Positions 27,954 through 37,068 are shown, counted from the first letter of the stretch. The stretch is DNA of 64,000 nt from Chitinophagaceae bacterium 26-R-25 (GCA_029906195.1 JARWSJ010000001.1:1550001-1614000), one strand, 5' to 3'. The notes: generated by a model from the letters alone, not told the origin. A program made the numbers and translations.

Positions 27954-28157
27954 TTATTCAGGCAAAATGGGTCCGAAGCGAAGCTTCTTGGCCGCGATTG
28001 TTTTACTGGGGTACAAGATATCGTGTGCCGTTTCATAACCTTCGTCAGACGCTTTTCTGAGTTTACGCGTTGTATTCATTTGTTTAGACGCATATGCCAC
28101 AAAAGCAATCAAAGCGAACGATGCAACTCCAAGCATAAAAGAATCTCTTTTTTTCAT
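27954..28157 (-). CDS. small single-helix membrane protein
   Basis: 67 aa: a short basic start (MKKRDS), a hydrophobic helix (FMLGVASFALIAFVAYA) and a basic soluble tail (TTRKLRKASDEGYETAHDIL). It ends about 20 bp before its own terminator. It looks like a YtxH-type small anchored protein, but I cannot name the family. It is flanked on both sides by Rep-B copies (27750-27895 and 28455-28530). Confidence 0.65.
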   Translation of the reverse strand: MKKRDSFMLGVASFALIAFVAYASKQMNTTRKLRKASDEGYETAHDILYPSKTIAAKKLRFGPILPE

Positions 28158-28587
28158 AATAATAATTTTTCAGACAGTTAAGCCATTATAGAATTGTTTT
28201 TACGGGCTCAGAAATTATTACCAATTATGTGCCATGAATGCTGAACGCTAAATGTATAACACCAAACGCAGGGTGTTTCCGGCTATATGAAACTGAGCGC
28301 TAAGCCTTAAGCATTAAGCGTTAAGCCTTTCTTCAATTTACAAAAAAAAAGCCACTCTGCAATATTTTCATGATAAAATAGCGGCTATTCATGCCTTGAT
28401 GACGATATGCCCAATAAAGAAAACTTTAACAGGTTTTTCTTGGTTTGCATCTCAAAAGGGCGAATGCAATTCGCCCCTACCATTTTCAACTTTCAACTTT
28501 CAATTTTCAATTCTCTACTCTCAACTTGCTAATAAACTACATACAATAACCAACACATTTTACGCTGAAAGTGCTATTTTGGCGCCG
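28158..28587. repeat. repeat-filled gap with Rep-D and Rep-B
   Basis: This 430-bp gap holds a Rep-D element (28234-28328: TGAACGCTAAATG, later CTAAGCCTTAAGCATTAAGC) and a Rep-B half (28455-28525) in reverse orientation with the GGGCGAATGCAATTCGCCC core. Rep-B keeps an upstream frame open into the GH92 gene from 28396, which I reject as coding. No gene seen. Confidence 0.7.
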
Positions 28588-30906
28588 ATGAAAAAGATAT
28601 ACTCAGCTTTAGTTCTGCTACTATCATACTCAATCAGTGCAAATGCACAAGATGCGGCCAGTTATGTAAATCCGTTTATCGGTGCCAGCACCAACACGGA
28701 TGCAGCTGGAAACTTTGCTGGCCTTGGTAAAACATTTCCCGGTGCCGCTACTCCGTTTGGTTTGGTGCAGGTAAGTCCCAATACCATAACCGGCGGCGAC
28801 AACGGCTCTGGCTATAGTTATGAACACACCAGCATTGAAGGTTTTGCCTTTACGCAAATGAGTGGTGTTGGCTGGTACGGCGATCTTGGCAACCTGCTTG
28901 TCATGCCAACAACAGGTCCTTTGAAAACATTTGCGGGTACAATTAAGAAACCTGAAAATGGTTATCGCTCTTTCTATGATAAAAAATCAGAAAAAGCATC
29001 AGCGGGTTATTATTCTGTTCAACTGACAGATAACAACATCAAAGCTGAAATGACTGCTGCTCCGCACAGTGGCATGTTGCGTTTTACATTTCCCGAAAAC
29101 AAACAATCACGCATTCAAATAGACCTTGCCAGAAGAGTGGGGGGAACCTCTGTCAAACAATATGTAAAAGTGATAAACGATCGCACTATCGAGGGTTGGA
29201 TGCAATGCACACCCGATGGCGGCGGCTGGGGCAATGGAGATGGCAAGGCAAATTACACCGTGTACTTCTATGCACAGTTTGACAAGCCTTTGAAAGATTA
29301 CGGCGTTTGGAGCGCAGACATTCCGGATGACTGGAAAAGAAAACGTGAAGATGTTGAAAGCGATCGATATCACGAAAGAGTTGCAGCAGCAGCTGTCTTA
29401 AAAGGCGTTAATGAAAAAGAAGGAAAACACCTTGGCTTCTATACAGAATTTGCCACCGCAAAAAATGAGCAGGTGCAAATGAAAGCAGGCATTTCTTTCT
29501 GCAGCATGGAAGGCGCAAAAAAGAACCTGGAAACAGAGATCAAAGATTGGAATTTTGATGCGCTTCACAAAAAAGCACATGAAAGCTGGAACACGGCTTT
29601 GGAAAAAATAAAAGTCGACGGCGGCACTGCTGAAGAGAAAAGTATTTTTTACACTGCAATGTATCATACCATGATCGATCCCAGAACCTTTGCAGATGTA
29701 GATGGCAAATACGTTGGCGGTGATGGCAAAGTGTACGAAACCAAAGGCTTTACCAAACGTACCATTTTCAGTGGCTGGGATGTTTTCAGAAGTCAGATGC
29801 CGTTGCAAACGATCATCAATCCTGCGATGGTAAACGACCTGTTGAATTCATTGATCACGCTGGCAGATCAATCAGGCAATCGATATTATGAGAGATGGGA
29901 GTTCCTGAATGCCTATTCAGGCTGCATGATCGGCAATCCGGCCATATCGGTTTTAGCAGATGCCTACGCAAAAGGCATCCGCAATTATGACGTGGCAAAG
30001 TCTTATCAATACGCCCTGAACACCGCCGCAAAATTTGACAATGGCGAAAAAGGTTACACGCCGGGAGGCATATCCGAAACTCTTGAATATGCTTATTTCG
30101 ACTGGTGCTTATCGAAGCTTGCAAAAGAATTGAACAAGCAAGACGACGCCGCTAAATACTTAGCGAAATCATTTGACTACAAAAATATTTTCGACAAGGA
30201 AAAAGGTTGGTTCCGGCCAAAAGAAGAAAATGGGTCATGGCAGGAATGGCCGAAGGAAGGACGTTTGACGCAAGGATACGGCTGTGTTGAAAGCAATCCT
30301 TATCAGCAAGGCTGGTTCGTACCGCAGGATATTGACGGCATGACCGCATTGATGGGTGGCAAGGAAAAAGTAAAAAATGATCTCGTAAATTTCTTTGAAC
30401 GTGTGCCTAAAAACATGATGTGGAACGATTATTACAATCATGCTAACGAGCCGGTGCATCATGTGCCGTTTATTTTCAACAGAATCGGCTATCCATCACT
30501 TACACAAAAATGGACAAGAACCATTTGTTCTGCGGCCTATCATAATTCCGTGGAAGGACTCGTGGGCAATGAAGACGTGGGCCAAATGTCGGCATGGTAC
30601 GTTTTGGCTGCAAGTGGCCTGCATCCTGTATGTCCTGGCGACATGCGTTATGAGATCACGAGCCCGGTGTTTAAAAAAGTAACCATTCAGCTAGACAAAC
30701 AATACGACACGGGAAAGCAGTTTACCATTGTAGCGCAAAACAATTCTGCAGAAAACATTTACATACAAAGTGCCAAACTGAACGGCAAGCCGTATAACAA
30801 ATGCTATCTGATGCACAGCGATATTATTGCCGGCGGCGTGCTGGAACTTCAAATGGGCAAGGAGCTAAATACGAAGTGGGGCACATCGGATGTTAAAAAA
30901 AAGTAG
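28588..30906 (+). CDS. GH92 family exo-alpha-mannosidase
   Basis: 772 aa, secreted (signal YSALVLLLSYSISANAQ). Calcium-dependent inverting GH92 enzymes remove terminal alpha-mannose, mostly 1,2-linked. Markers: the N-terminal YVNPFIGAS...FPGAATPFGLVQVSPNT motif (split here), the helical domain segments ERWEFLNAYSGCMIGNPA and YTPGGISETLEYAYFDW, and GNEDVGQMSAWY (660-671) followed by ASGLHPVCPGD. The length fits the family. It is followed after 18 bp by lgt, probably in one transcript. It is the only glycosidase in the window and is not near the SusCD locus. Confidence 0.94.
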   Translation: MKKIYSALVLLLSYSISANAQDAASYVNPFIGASTNTDAAGNFAGLGKTFPGAATPFGLVQVSPNTITGGDNGSGYSYEHTSIEGFAFTQMSGVGWYGDLGNLLVMPTTGPLKTFAGTIKKPENGYRSFYDKKSEKASAGYYSVQLTDNNIKAEMTAAPHSGMLRFTFPENKQSRIQIDLARRVGGTSVKQYVKVINDRTIEGWMQCTPDGGGWGNGDGKANYTVYFYAQFDKPLKDYGVWSADIPDDWKRKREDVESDRYHERVAAAAVLKGVNEKEGKHLGFYTEFATAKNEQVQMKAGISFCSMEGAKKNLETEIKDWNFDALHKKAHESWNTALEKIKVDGGTAEEKSIFYTAMYHTMIDPRTFADVDGKYVGGDGKVYETKGFTKRTIFSGWDVFRSQMPLQTIINPAMVNDLLNSLITLADQSGNRYYERWEFLNAYSGCMIGNPAISVLADAYAKGIRNYDVAKSYQYALNTAAKFDNGEKGYTPGGISETLEYAYFDWCLSKLAKELNKQDDAAKYLAKSFDYKNIFDKEKGWFRPKEENGSWQEWPKEGRLTQGYGCVESNPYQQGWFVPQDIDGMTALMGGKEKVKNDLVNFFERVPKNMMWNDYYNHANEPVHHVPFIFNRIGYPSLTQKWTRTICSAAYHNSVEGLVGNEDVGQMSAWYVLAASGLHPVCPGDMRYEITSPVFKKVTIQLDKQYDTGKQFTIVAQNNSAENIYIQSAKLNGKPYNKCYLMHSDIIAGGVLELQMGKELNTKWGTSDVKKK

Positions 30907-30924
30907 TTTTACAAAAAGAACCCT

Positions 30925-31884
30925 ATGTACCCCAACTTTTACTATCTCATTAAAGATCTTTTCCATATTGACTTTTATGGCTTGAGCGCGATCAACACTT
31001 TCGGCTTTTTCACGGCTTTGGGGTTAGCTGCTGCCATCTACTTTTTTAAGAACGAATTAAAAAATAAAGAAAAAGAAGGCCTGTTAACTTTTGCAGAGAA
31101 GAAAAACCAACATGGAGTTGTTACAGAAAAAAAATGGCCGCACGAAAGAGTAGGCCAGGTAACTTTGATCGCTTTGATTGGAGGTATTGTTGGTGGCAAA
31201 TTATTTTACTGCCTTGAAAACTGGGATGAGTTTGTGGCTGATCCGCAGAATGCTTTGCTTTCATTTTCCGGGATGACATTCTACGGATCGCTGATCGTTT
31301 CTACGTTGTTTGTTTGGATATATTTTAAGCGAAATAAAATACCACCGATCATTGTAGCAGATGCAATCGCTCCGGCTTTGATGATTGGCTATGCCATTGG
31401 TAGAATCGGCTGTCACCTGGCGGGCGATGGCGATTGGGGTAAAATAAACATTCATCCAAAGCCTTTTAATGCTCTGCCGGATTGGTTATGGAGTTACACA
31501 TATCCGCATAACGTTTTGAGCGAAGGTGTTTTTATAAGCGGATGCGATTGGGGAAATTATTGCAATCAACTTGAACAAGGCGTTTACCCAACTTCACTTT
31601 ATGAAACCATTTTGTGCGCAATATTATTTGCGATACTCTGGAGCACCAGAAAGAAGATCAGTATTCCAGGAAGGCTTTTTGCATTGTATTTAATGTTCAA
31701 CGGAACTGAACGGATGTTAATAGGATCAATCCGTGAAAACCCCACCATGAACCTACTGGGATTGCATGTTACTCAAGTAGAACTGATAGGTTCAATCATT
31801 ATCTTAACAGGCGCACTTCTATATTATTTCTCGCCTCAAATAAAACTGCAACAGGAGATAATAACAGACATTCAAAATCAATGA
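30925..31884 (+). CDS. lgt: prolipoprotein diacylglyceryl transferase
   Basis: 319-aa polytopic inner-membrane enzyme that attaches diacylglycerol from phosphatidylglycerol to the lipobox cysteine of prolipoproteins. It shows about seven helices, the family signature around YAIGRIGCHLAGDGDWG (156-172, with the conserved Arg160), FSGMTFYGSL, and a C-terminal ALYLMFNGTERMLIGSIREN. Lipoproteins in this window (SusD, DUF4843, MFP) are expected substrates. A second, longer Lgt paralogue is encoded at 43253. Confidence 0.93.
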   Translation: MYPNFYYLIKDLFHIDFYGLSAINTFGFFTALGLAAAIYFFKNELKNKEKEGLLTFAEKKNQHGVVTEKKWPHERVGQVTLIALIGGIVGGKLFYCLENWDEFVADPQNALLSFSGMTFYGSLIVSTLFVWIYFKRNKIPPIIVADAIAPALMIGYAIGRIGCHLAGDGDWGKINIHPKPFNALPDWLWSYTYPHNVLSEGVFISGCDWGNYCNQLEQGVYPTSLYETILCAILFAILWSTRKKISIPGRLFALYLMFNGTERMLIGSIRENPTMNLLGLHVTQVELIGSIIILTGALLYYFSPQIKLQQEIITDIQNQ

Positions 31885-31899
31885 TCGAAAATATTATTC

Positions 31900-31985
31900 G
31901 CGACATGTACGATGTACGAAATTCGTTATGGAGCACCCCCCGGATGACTTTCGTACACCGTACACCGTACATCGTACACTGCGCT
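31900..31985. repeat. Rep-L inverted words (ACGATGTACGA / TCGTACACCG)
   Basis: ACATGTACGATGTACGAAAT words (31903-31922) face TTTCGTACACCGTACACCGT words (31950-31981). The gap between lgt and gtrA contains it and no supported gene; a 78-codon frame at 31881-32117 is made of this repeat and is rejected. Confidence 0.65.
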
Positions 31986-32106
31986 TCAAACAATGTCATC
32001 CCCTCAACAACAAACCCGCGGCTTCCCCGCACTACCATTAATTCTTCGTTATTAATAACAATTTACCTTCCAAACGCCTTATATTCGCTCCGAAAAAACA
32101 AATTGT

Positions 32107-32604
32107 TTGAAGAATAACATTACCGCATTTATAGATTTTTTCTATCCGCCGTTTCGCAAGTTTATTCCTTTACAAACTTTCCGTTACCTCGCCTGCGGTG
32201 GAAGCAATACGCTGCTCGACATTTTTGTTTATTTCATCAGCTACAATTTTATTCTTCATAAACAGAATTTCGTTTGGGGTCCGCTCGTAATCAGCCCATA
32301 CATCATGGCATTCATCATGTCATTTACAATAAGCTTTCCCTCCGGATTCTTCCTCATGCGCAATGTTGTTTTCCATGATTCCAACCTGCATGGAAGGGTT
32401 CAGTTGTTCCGTTATTTCCTGCTCGTGGTAGTTTGCATTTTCATTAACTATGTGAGCCTGAAAGTGTTGGTGGAAAATTTTCACATATACCCAACCATCG
32501 CCAAGATCATTACCACGTTTATTGTAGTTTGCTTTAGTTACCTCACGCAAAGAAACTATACGTTCAAGGTCAAGGAAGAGGCTGAAAAGGGTTCTTCGCT
32601 TTAA
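32107..32604 (+). CDS. GtrA-like membrane protein
   Basis: 165 aa with four helices (about 38-58, 64-84, 102-120, 128-150) and the GtrA-family opening FRYLACGGSNTLLDIFVYF and end FSYLTQRNYTFKVK. The family is thought to help polyprenyl-linked sugars across the membrane or to act in cell-wall glycosylation. The frame starts with TTG at 32107; no ATG fits and a near -7 box (TATATTCG, 32080-32087) lies just ahead, so I accept the TTG. No glycosyltransferase partner adjoins it. Confidence 0.85.
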   Translation: MKNNITAFIDFFYPPFRKFIPLQTFRYLACGGSNTLLDIFVYFISYNFILHKQNFVWGPLVISPYIMAFIMSFTISFPSGFFLMRNVVFHDSNLHGRVQLFRYFLLVVVCIFINYVSLKVLVENFHIYPTIAKIITTFIVVCFSYLTQRNYTFKVKEEAEKGSSL

Positions 32605-32649
32605 CCAAACAAAATGCCGTTGTAATTGTCTGTATATGAGACATTTTAC

Positions 32650-33831
32650 ATGGCAATACCAAATCAGTTCCGACAAATCATTTTTGCTGCACTGTTTCTA
32701 GCAGTATCGACACCATTGAAGGCGCAGTTCCTTAAAAAAATACAGCGCGATCTTTACCTGAAGGATTCAGCACGCATGGCACAAAAAAAGCCATTGTTCC
32801 TTCCGTTTCCCGTCATAGGCTATGCCCCCGAAACAAAATTTCAGTACGGCATCGGAGCGGTCTACAGTTTTTACCTGGACAAAACATCGAACATTACAAG
32901 GCCGTCTTCTTTCTATTCGTACAACATGTTTACTGTGGAGAGCCAGATACAACTGATCCTGCAGGGAAGCCTTTGGACTAAAAACAATATGTGGCACATG
33001 TTTGTCAGCGGCATCTACAACGACTTTCCTGCGTACTTCTATGGCATTGGCGCGCATACCCATGAGGCCGACAAGGACTTAATTACTGCAAAAAGATTCA
33101 GTTTCCTGGCAGGAGTGGAGCGCAAACTGGGAAAACATTTTTACGCCGGTGGCGGACTGGGTCTGCAGTCCGATGAATTTACAGATGATGAGAAAGGCGG
33201 CATTTTTGATACAACGGCCTACATCGGAAAAGACGGTGGAAAACTGGCTGTCGTCGGTTATGAGGGAATATATGACTCACGCGATTATGAAAATTTTACA
33301 ACTAAGGGAACATATGTGCGGCTGATCGGATGGACAAATTTTGCCTACAGCGATTGGAACTACACCACCATCACACTTGATGCGAGGCATTTTATACGCC
33401 TCAACGCCACACAAACACTGGGTTTCCAGGCAGCTTACCACACCACACAGGGAAGTACCATTCCGTTTTATGCCATGTCAAAACTTGGCGGCTCCAGCTA
33501 CCTGCGCGGGTATTATGCGTGGAGGTACAATGACCAGAACCTGGTGATCGGACAGGCGGAATATCGCTATCGTCCCTGGGCAAAGAAAAAGGACAAAGGC
33601 TTTATTTCCGATACCCGAATAATATTTGCATTATTTGCCGGAACAGGAACGGTGTATCCCAATAAGGGTTTTACATTCAACGATTTTTTTCCAAGTTTTG
33701 GAGGCGGCATCCGATACATGTTTGATCCACTGGCAAGGCTCACATTGCGCTTAGACATGGCCGTGGGAAACAAGCGACCGGGCGAGGACATCAGTAAAGG
33801 ACTTTACATTTCATTAAATGAAGCATTTTGA
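32650..33831 (+). CDS. BamA/TamA-like outer-membrane protein without POTRA domains
   Basis: About 393 aa. A signal peptide (FAALFLAVSTPLKAQ) is followed straight away by a beta-barrel with alternating hydrophobic strands. SKLGGSSYLRGYYAWRYNDQN is the Omp85 substrate-loop region (GxxxxRG-like) and the C-terminal part has RLTLRLDMAVGN. It lacks POTRA domains, so it is a compact surface-antigen D15-type barrel of unknown role. ATG 32650 is preferred over TTG 32626. Its start lies 45 bp after gtrA, so both may share a transcript. Confidence 0.8.
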   Translation: MAIPNQFRQIIFAALFLAVSTPLKAQFLKKIQRDLYLKDSARMAQKKPLFLPFPVIGYAPETKFQYGIGAVYSFYLDKTSNITRPSSFYSYNMFTVESQIQLILQGSLWTKNNMWHMFVSGIYNDFPAYFYGIGAHTHEADKDLITAKRFSFLAGVERKLGKHFYAGGGLGLQSDEFTDDEKGGIFDTTAYIGKDGGKLAVVGYEGIYDSRDYENFTTKGTYVRLIGWTNFAYSDWNYTTITLDARHFIRLNATQTLGFQAAYHTTQGSTIPFYAMSKLGGSSYLRGYYAWRYNDQNLVIGQAEYRYRPWAKKKDKGFISDTRIIFALFAGTGTVYPNKGFTFNDFFPSFGGGIRYMFDPLARLTLRLDMAVGNKRPGEDISKGLYISLNEAF

Positions 33832-33930
33832 AGAAGTAAAAATTCAAAAGTAAAAAGTAAAAAATCGTTTCCGCAAAACATCATCACTCTTAATCCCATT
33901 TTTGACTTTTGATTTTTGACTTTTGACTTT
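33832..33930. repeat. Rep-M inverted pair
   Basis: AAAATTCAAAAGTAAAAAGT words (33836-33863) face TTTTTGACTTTTGATTTTTG words (33900-33930). It begins at the stop codon of the BamA-like gene. A related arm lies on the other side of the next gene (34827-34858). Confidence 0.7.
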
Positions 33931-33969
33931 TATCTTTCACCCGAACGATCTAAAACAAAAAACATTCAC

Positions 33970-34755
33970 ATGGACCTACCAATAATCAGCAGGGAAATAA
34001 TGATTCCGGTAAGCGGGAATGAGCACATGAAGGCATTCATGTCACGTCCCGACGATGCAGCATCGCATCCATGCATGATCATTGGAATGGAGCTTTTTGG
34101 TTTGACAGATCATATACGGGACATCACGCAACACGTTGCAAAATTGGGCTATGTTGCTGTTGCACCAGACTTCTATCATCGAACATATAACGGAGCTACA
34201 TTACAGTACACACAGGAAGGAAGGGCCATTGGCCTGGAAAACCTGAACATGCTTTCGCGGCAGGGAGTGACCGATGATATCAAAGCTGCCATTCGTTTTG
34301 CGAAAGAAAAATTTTCAGCAAGCGAACGCACCGGCATGCTTGGATTCAGTATGGGCGGACACATTGCATACTATGCCGCCACGCAATTGCATTTCGATGC
34401 CACGGCATGTTTTTACGGCGGCTGGATAACCAGTAGTGGTACGGCTTTGAGCAGACCTGAACCGCTTGTGAACCTAACAACCGGGATAAAAGTACATGAT
34501 GGACGATTGATGTTTTTTTCCGGGGGCAAGGATCCCCATATTCCACCTGCAGACCTCATCGCGATTAAAACAGCGCTGACACAGGCAGAGGTTCCTCATG
34601 AAATTGTAGTCTATCCAAACGCAACCCACGGCTTCTTTTGCGATGCCAGGCCCGAAACCTTCGATAAAGCTGCAAGAGACAGCGCATGGGAAAAATTGAA
34701 AACGTTTTTTGAAAAAGCACTAGGGTCAGCTCAACGCTCAATGCCTAACGCTTAA
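33970..34755 (+). CDS. dienelactone hydrolase family protein
   Basis: 261-aa alpha/beta hydrolase. Triad: Ser127 (GFSMGG), Asp188 (SGGKDPH) and His220 (NATHGFF). Classical dienelactone hydrolase uses Cys in GxCxG; the Ser variant seen here is common in DLH-like esterases with broad activity. No signal peptide, so cytoplasmic. ATG 33970 gives the usual start; the longer frame from 33916 is Rep-M sequence. The last residues (SAQRSMPNA) and the stop are coded by a Rep-D element that has entered the 3' end. Confidence 0.85.
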   Translation: MDLPIISREIMIPVSGNEHMKAFMSRPDDAASHPCMIIGMELFGLTDHIRDITQHVAKLGYVAVAPDFYHRTYNGATLQYTQEGRAIGLENLNMLSRQGVTDDIKAAIRFAKEKFSASERTGMLGFSMGGHIAYYAATQLHFDATACFYGGWITSSGTALSRPEPLVNLTTGIKVHDGRLMFFSGGKDPHIPPADLIAIKTALTQAEVPHEIVVYPNATHGFFCDARPETFDKAARDSAWEKLKTFFEKALGSAQRSMPNA

Positions 34756-34858
34756 TGCTGGGCTTCTGAAGTGTTACGCCGTTTCTGCTTCCTGCTTTCG
34801 GCATTTGGCGTTCAGCGTTTGGCGTTTTTGACTTTTTACTTTTGACTTTTTACTTTTG
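34728..34858. repeat. Rep-D element followed by Rep-M arm
   Basis: Rep-D: GCTCAACGCTCAATGCCTAA words (34730-34758) face GGCATTTGGCGTTCAGCGTT words (34800-34826). Rep-M TTTTTGACTTTTTACTTTTG words follow at 34827-34858. The left Rep-D arm codes the C-terminus of the preceding hydrolase. Confidence 0.8.
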
Positions 34859-34874
34859 GGAAAAGTAAACTGAT

Positions 34875-35414
34875 ATGAAACGAACAATCACCATTGCCGC
34901 ACTTTTGTTTATGGTGGGCAAAATGTCCTTTGCACAAACCTTCACTTTAAAAAGTAGCGATGTGGGCGGACAAGCTACGCAAAAACAATTCGCGAATACA
35001 TTTGGCTGCCACGGGCAGAATATTTCTCCGCAACTTTCATGGGAAAATGCACCTGCAGGCACGCAAAGCTTTGCAGTAACCATGTACGATAAAGATGCAC
35101 CGACAGGCAGCGGTTTCTGGCACTGGGTTGTTTTTAATATCCCTGCGAATGTGATGGAGCTCAAATCCGGCGCCGGTGATGTATCGAAAAATCTTGCTCC
35201 GGCGGAAGCCATTCAAAGCAACACAGATGCGGGAATGCCGGGCTATCTCGGTCCATGCCCTCCTCCGGGTGCTGCTCACCAGTATCTTATCACTGTATAC
35301 GCATTGAAAACAAAACTGCAACTGGATAAAAACGCCACACCACCTTATGTTGGCTTCAATTTGAACATGAATGTTTTGGCGCAGGCTTCGATTGTGTTTT
35401 ATGCCAAGCAATAA
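34875..35414 (+). CDS. YbhB/YbcL-type PEBP-like protein
   Basis: 179 aa, exported (signal ITIAALLFMVGKMSFAQ). Phosphatidylethanolamine-binding-protein fold: QLSWENAPAGTQSFAVTMYD, the ligand-pocket segment GSGFWHWVVFNIP and GPCPPPGAAHQYLITVYAL, all typical of YbhB/YbcL. Bacterial members bind anionic ligands; the function is unknown. It is bracketed by two Rep-D elements (34728 and 35415) and has no operon partner. Confidence 0.88.
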   Translation: MKRTITIAALLFMVGKMSFAQTFTLKSSDVGGQATQKQFANTFGCHGQNISPQLSWENAPAGTQSFAVTMYDKDAPTGSGFWHWVVFNIPANVMELKSGAGDVSKNLAPAEAIQSNTDAGMPGYLGPCPPPGAAHQYLITVYALKTKLQLDKNATPPYVGFNLNMNVLAQASIVFYAKQ

Positions 35415-35489
35415 AGAGCCAAACGCTTAACGCCTAATGCCTAACGCAAAGTCGCCGCGTTAAGCATTAGGCGTTTGGCATTCTGCATT
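35415..35489. repeat. Rep-D hairpin
   Basis: AGCCAAACGCTTAACGCCTA words (35417-35447) face CGCGTTAAGCATTAGGCGTT words (35456-35480). It starts directly after the PEBP stop codon. Confidence 0.8.
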
Positions 35490-35509
35490 ATTATTTTATT
35501 TGGAAAATA

Positions 35510-35523
35510 ATACCAATTGGTAT
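35510..35523. promoter_or_regulatory. TetR operator 1 (perfect palindrome)
   Basis: ATACCAATTGGTAT, a perfect 14-bp palindrome just upstream of a TATAATTTTA -7-like box and 27 bp before tetR. A near-identical site lies at 36157. Confidence 0.8.
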
Positions 35524-35549
35524 AATTTTACATCCGCAATCATCCAGAT

Positions 35550-36137
35550 ATGAGCAAAGCGGACAGAACAAGAGAATTTATCATAGAGAAAACGGCTCCT
35601 ATTTTCAACGTAAAAGGTTACGCCGGTACTTCTATATCTGATCTTACCGAGGCGACCGGGTTGACAAAAGGAAGCATTTACGGCAACTTTGAAAACAAAG
35701 ACGAAGTGGCGCTGGCGGCTTTTGATTGCAACTACAAAAAAATATCCTCCTACCTGAAAGCGGAAATGGATAAGCATTCATCTTACAAAGAGAAGCTGCT
35801 TGTACATGCCAGCTTCTACGAAAACTTCTTTAAAGCGCCATTCCCCGACGGAGGCTGCCCCATCCTGAATACCGCCATTGAAGCGGACGATACACATCCA
35901 CAACTTCGTGAAAGAGCCAGCGAAGCCATCACTTCCTGGAAAAGCAAGATCATGGAGCTGATCAAAAAAGGAATCGACAATAAAGAATTCAGACCGGATG
36001 TTCAGTTGGAACAAACTGCTATCTCTTTGATCGCTTTGATCGAAGGCGGAATAATGGTTGCTAAACTTACAGGAAAACTTAATTACAGAAAACTCATCAT
36101 GCAGTCCGTTGAAAAAGCGATTAATGATTTGACCTAA
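35550..36137 (+). CDS. TetR/AcrR family regulator
   Basis: 195 aa. The N-terminal HTH (about 9-55: REFIIEKTAPIFNVKGYAGT, then ISDLTEATGLTKGSIYGNFE) is classical; a C-terminal ligand domain fits TetR_C-like AefR/YcdC-type members (FPDGGCPILNTAIEADDTHP). It sits between two copies of a 14-bp palindrome, one before its own gene and one before the downstream SDR gene, implying autoregulation and control of the SDR. The inducer is unknown. Confidence 0.92.
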   Translation: MSKADRTREFIIEKTAPIFNVKGYAGTSISDLTEATGLTKGSIYGNFENKDEVALAAFDCNYKKISSYLKAEMDKHSSYKEKLLVHASFYENFFKAPFPDGGCPILNTAIEADDTHPQLRERASEAITSWKSKIMELIKKGIDNKEFRPDVQLEQTAISLIALIEGGIMVAKLTGKLNYRKLIMQSVEKAINDLT

Positions 36138-36156
36138 TATTTTTTTGAACAAAAAT

Positions 36157-36170
36157 ATACCGATTGGTAT
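36157..36170. promoter_or_regulatory. TetR operator 2 (one-base variant)
   Basis: ATACCGATTGGTAT, one base different from operator 1, located between tetR and the SDR gene, 28 bp before the SDR start. Confidence 0.78.
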
Positions 36171-36197
36171 TTTTCATAAACATAAAACAATAATAAA

Positions 36198-36938
36198 ATG
36201 AAAACATCAGGAAATACGGTGCTCGTTACAGGTGGCAGCGCCGGAATAGGTTTCGAAATCGCCAAGTCATTTGTGCAAAAAGGAAATCATGTAGTCATTA
36301 CCGGTAGAAACAAAGAAAGACTAGATAAAGCGGTGGCTAAACTCCAGCATGCAACAGGCATTGTAAGTGACGTGAGCAACGAAAAAGACGTTGAATTGCT
36401 GGAGACAAAAATTGCAAAGGATTTTCCAAACTTAAATGTTGTGATCAACAATGCCGGCTATGCTTCTTATTACAAACTTGATGCAAATGCAGGCGCTTAC
36501 GAGAAAGCATCGAATGAAATACTGACGAATTATCTTTCCATCATTCGCCTGAATGAAAAATTGCTGCCGCTTTTAAGCAAACAAAAAGATGCAGCCATTG
36601 TAAACGTTTCTTCTATCGTTGCATTTTCACCAAGTCATCGCTTGTCGACGTATGCAGCCAGCAAAGCAGCTTTACATTCTTATACACTGTCGTTGAGATT
36701 TAGCTTAAAATCCACTGGTATCAAAGTGTTCGAGCTGATGCCTCCTTTGGTGAATACAGAATTTTCACAGGAAATTGGCGGCGAAAATGGCATTCCTCCA
36801 TCACAGGTTTCGTATGAATTGTTTGAGGCTCTTGAAAATGATGAGTACGAGATTCACGTGGGGCAAACCGCAGATTTGTACAGATTGTTTTTGTCGTCTC
36901 CTGCAGAAGCTTTTAAGACAATGAACGCTGTGGAGTAA
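36198..36938 (+). CDS. SDR-family oxidoreductase (DltE-like)
   Basis: 246 aa. NAD(P) motif TGGSAGIG, the structural NNAG motif (VVINNAGYASY), active Ser in VNVSSIVAF, and YxxxK in STYAASKAAL. The classical short-chain dehydrogenase fold; similar proteins are annotated DltE in Bacteroidota. It is probably repressed by the adjacent TetR, so it may reduce a toxic or xenobiotic carbonyl. The substrate is unknown. Confidence 0.92.
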   Translation: MKTSGNTVLVTGGSAGIGFEIAKSFVQKGNHVVITGRNKERLDKAVAKLQHATGIVSDVSNEKDVELLETKIAKDFPNLNVVINNAGYASYYKLDANAGAYEKASNEILTNYLSIIRLNEKLLPLLSKQKDAAIVNVSSIVAFSPSHRLSTYAASKAALHSYTLSLRFSLKSTGIKVFELMPPLVNTEFSQEIGGENGIPPSQVSYELFEALENDEYEIHVGQTADLYRLFLSSPAEAFKTMNAVE

Positions 36939-36968
36939 ATGAGAGAGCATGAGGGTATGCTTTTCTTT

Positions 36969-37068
36969 ACCACTAAGGCACTAAGGACACTAAGTTTCAC
37001 TAAGAGAGGTCCAAATTTTAAACACCCCTTAGTGAATCTTAGTGTCCTTAGTGCCTTAGTGGTGAATT
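36969..37068. repeat. Rep-A copy 4
   Basis: ACCACTAAGGCACTAAGGAC arm, loop GAGAGGTCCAAATTTTAAAC in the orientation of copy 1, and a complementary arm to 37068. The right arm codes the last residues of the PAP2 gene on the minus strand. Confidence 0.85.

Noticed and set aside
28396-28587. Long N-terminal extension of the GH92 gene
   Set aside because: It runs through Rep-B (giving STFNFQFS) and lacks a signal; the true signal peptide starts at 28588. The same artefact affects the AI-2E gene and the SPASM enzyme.
31881-32117. 78-codon frame after lgt
   Set aside because: Its sequence is the Rep-L repeat and flanking A/T-rich DNA; no domain, no promoter, and it overlaps the start of gtrA.
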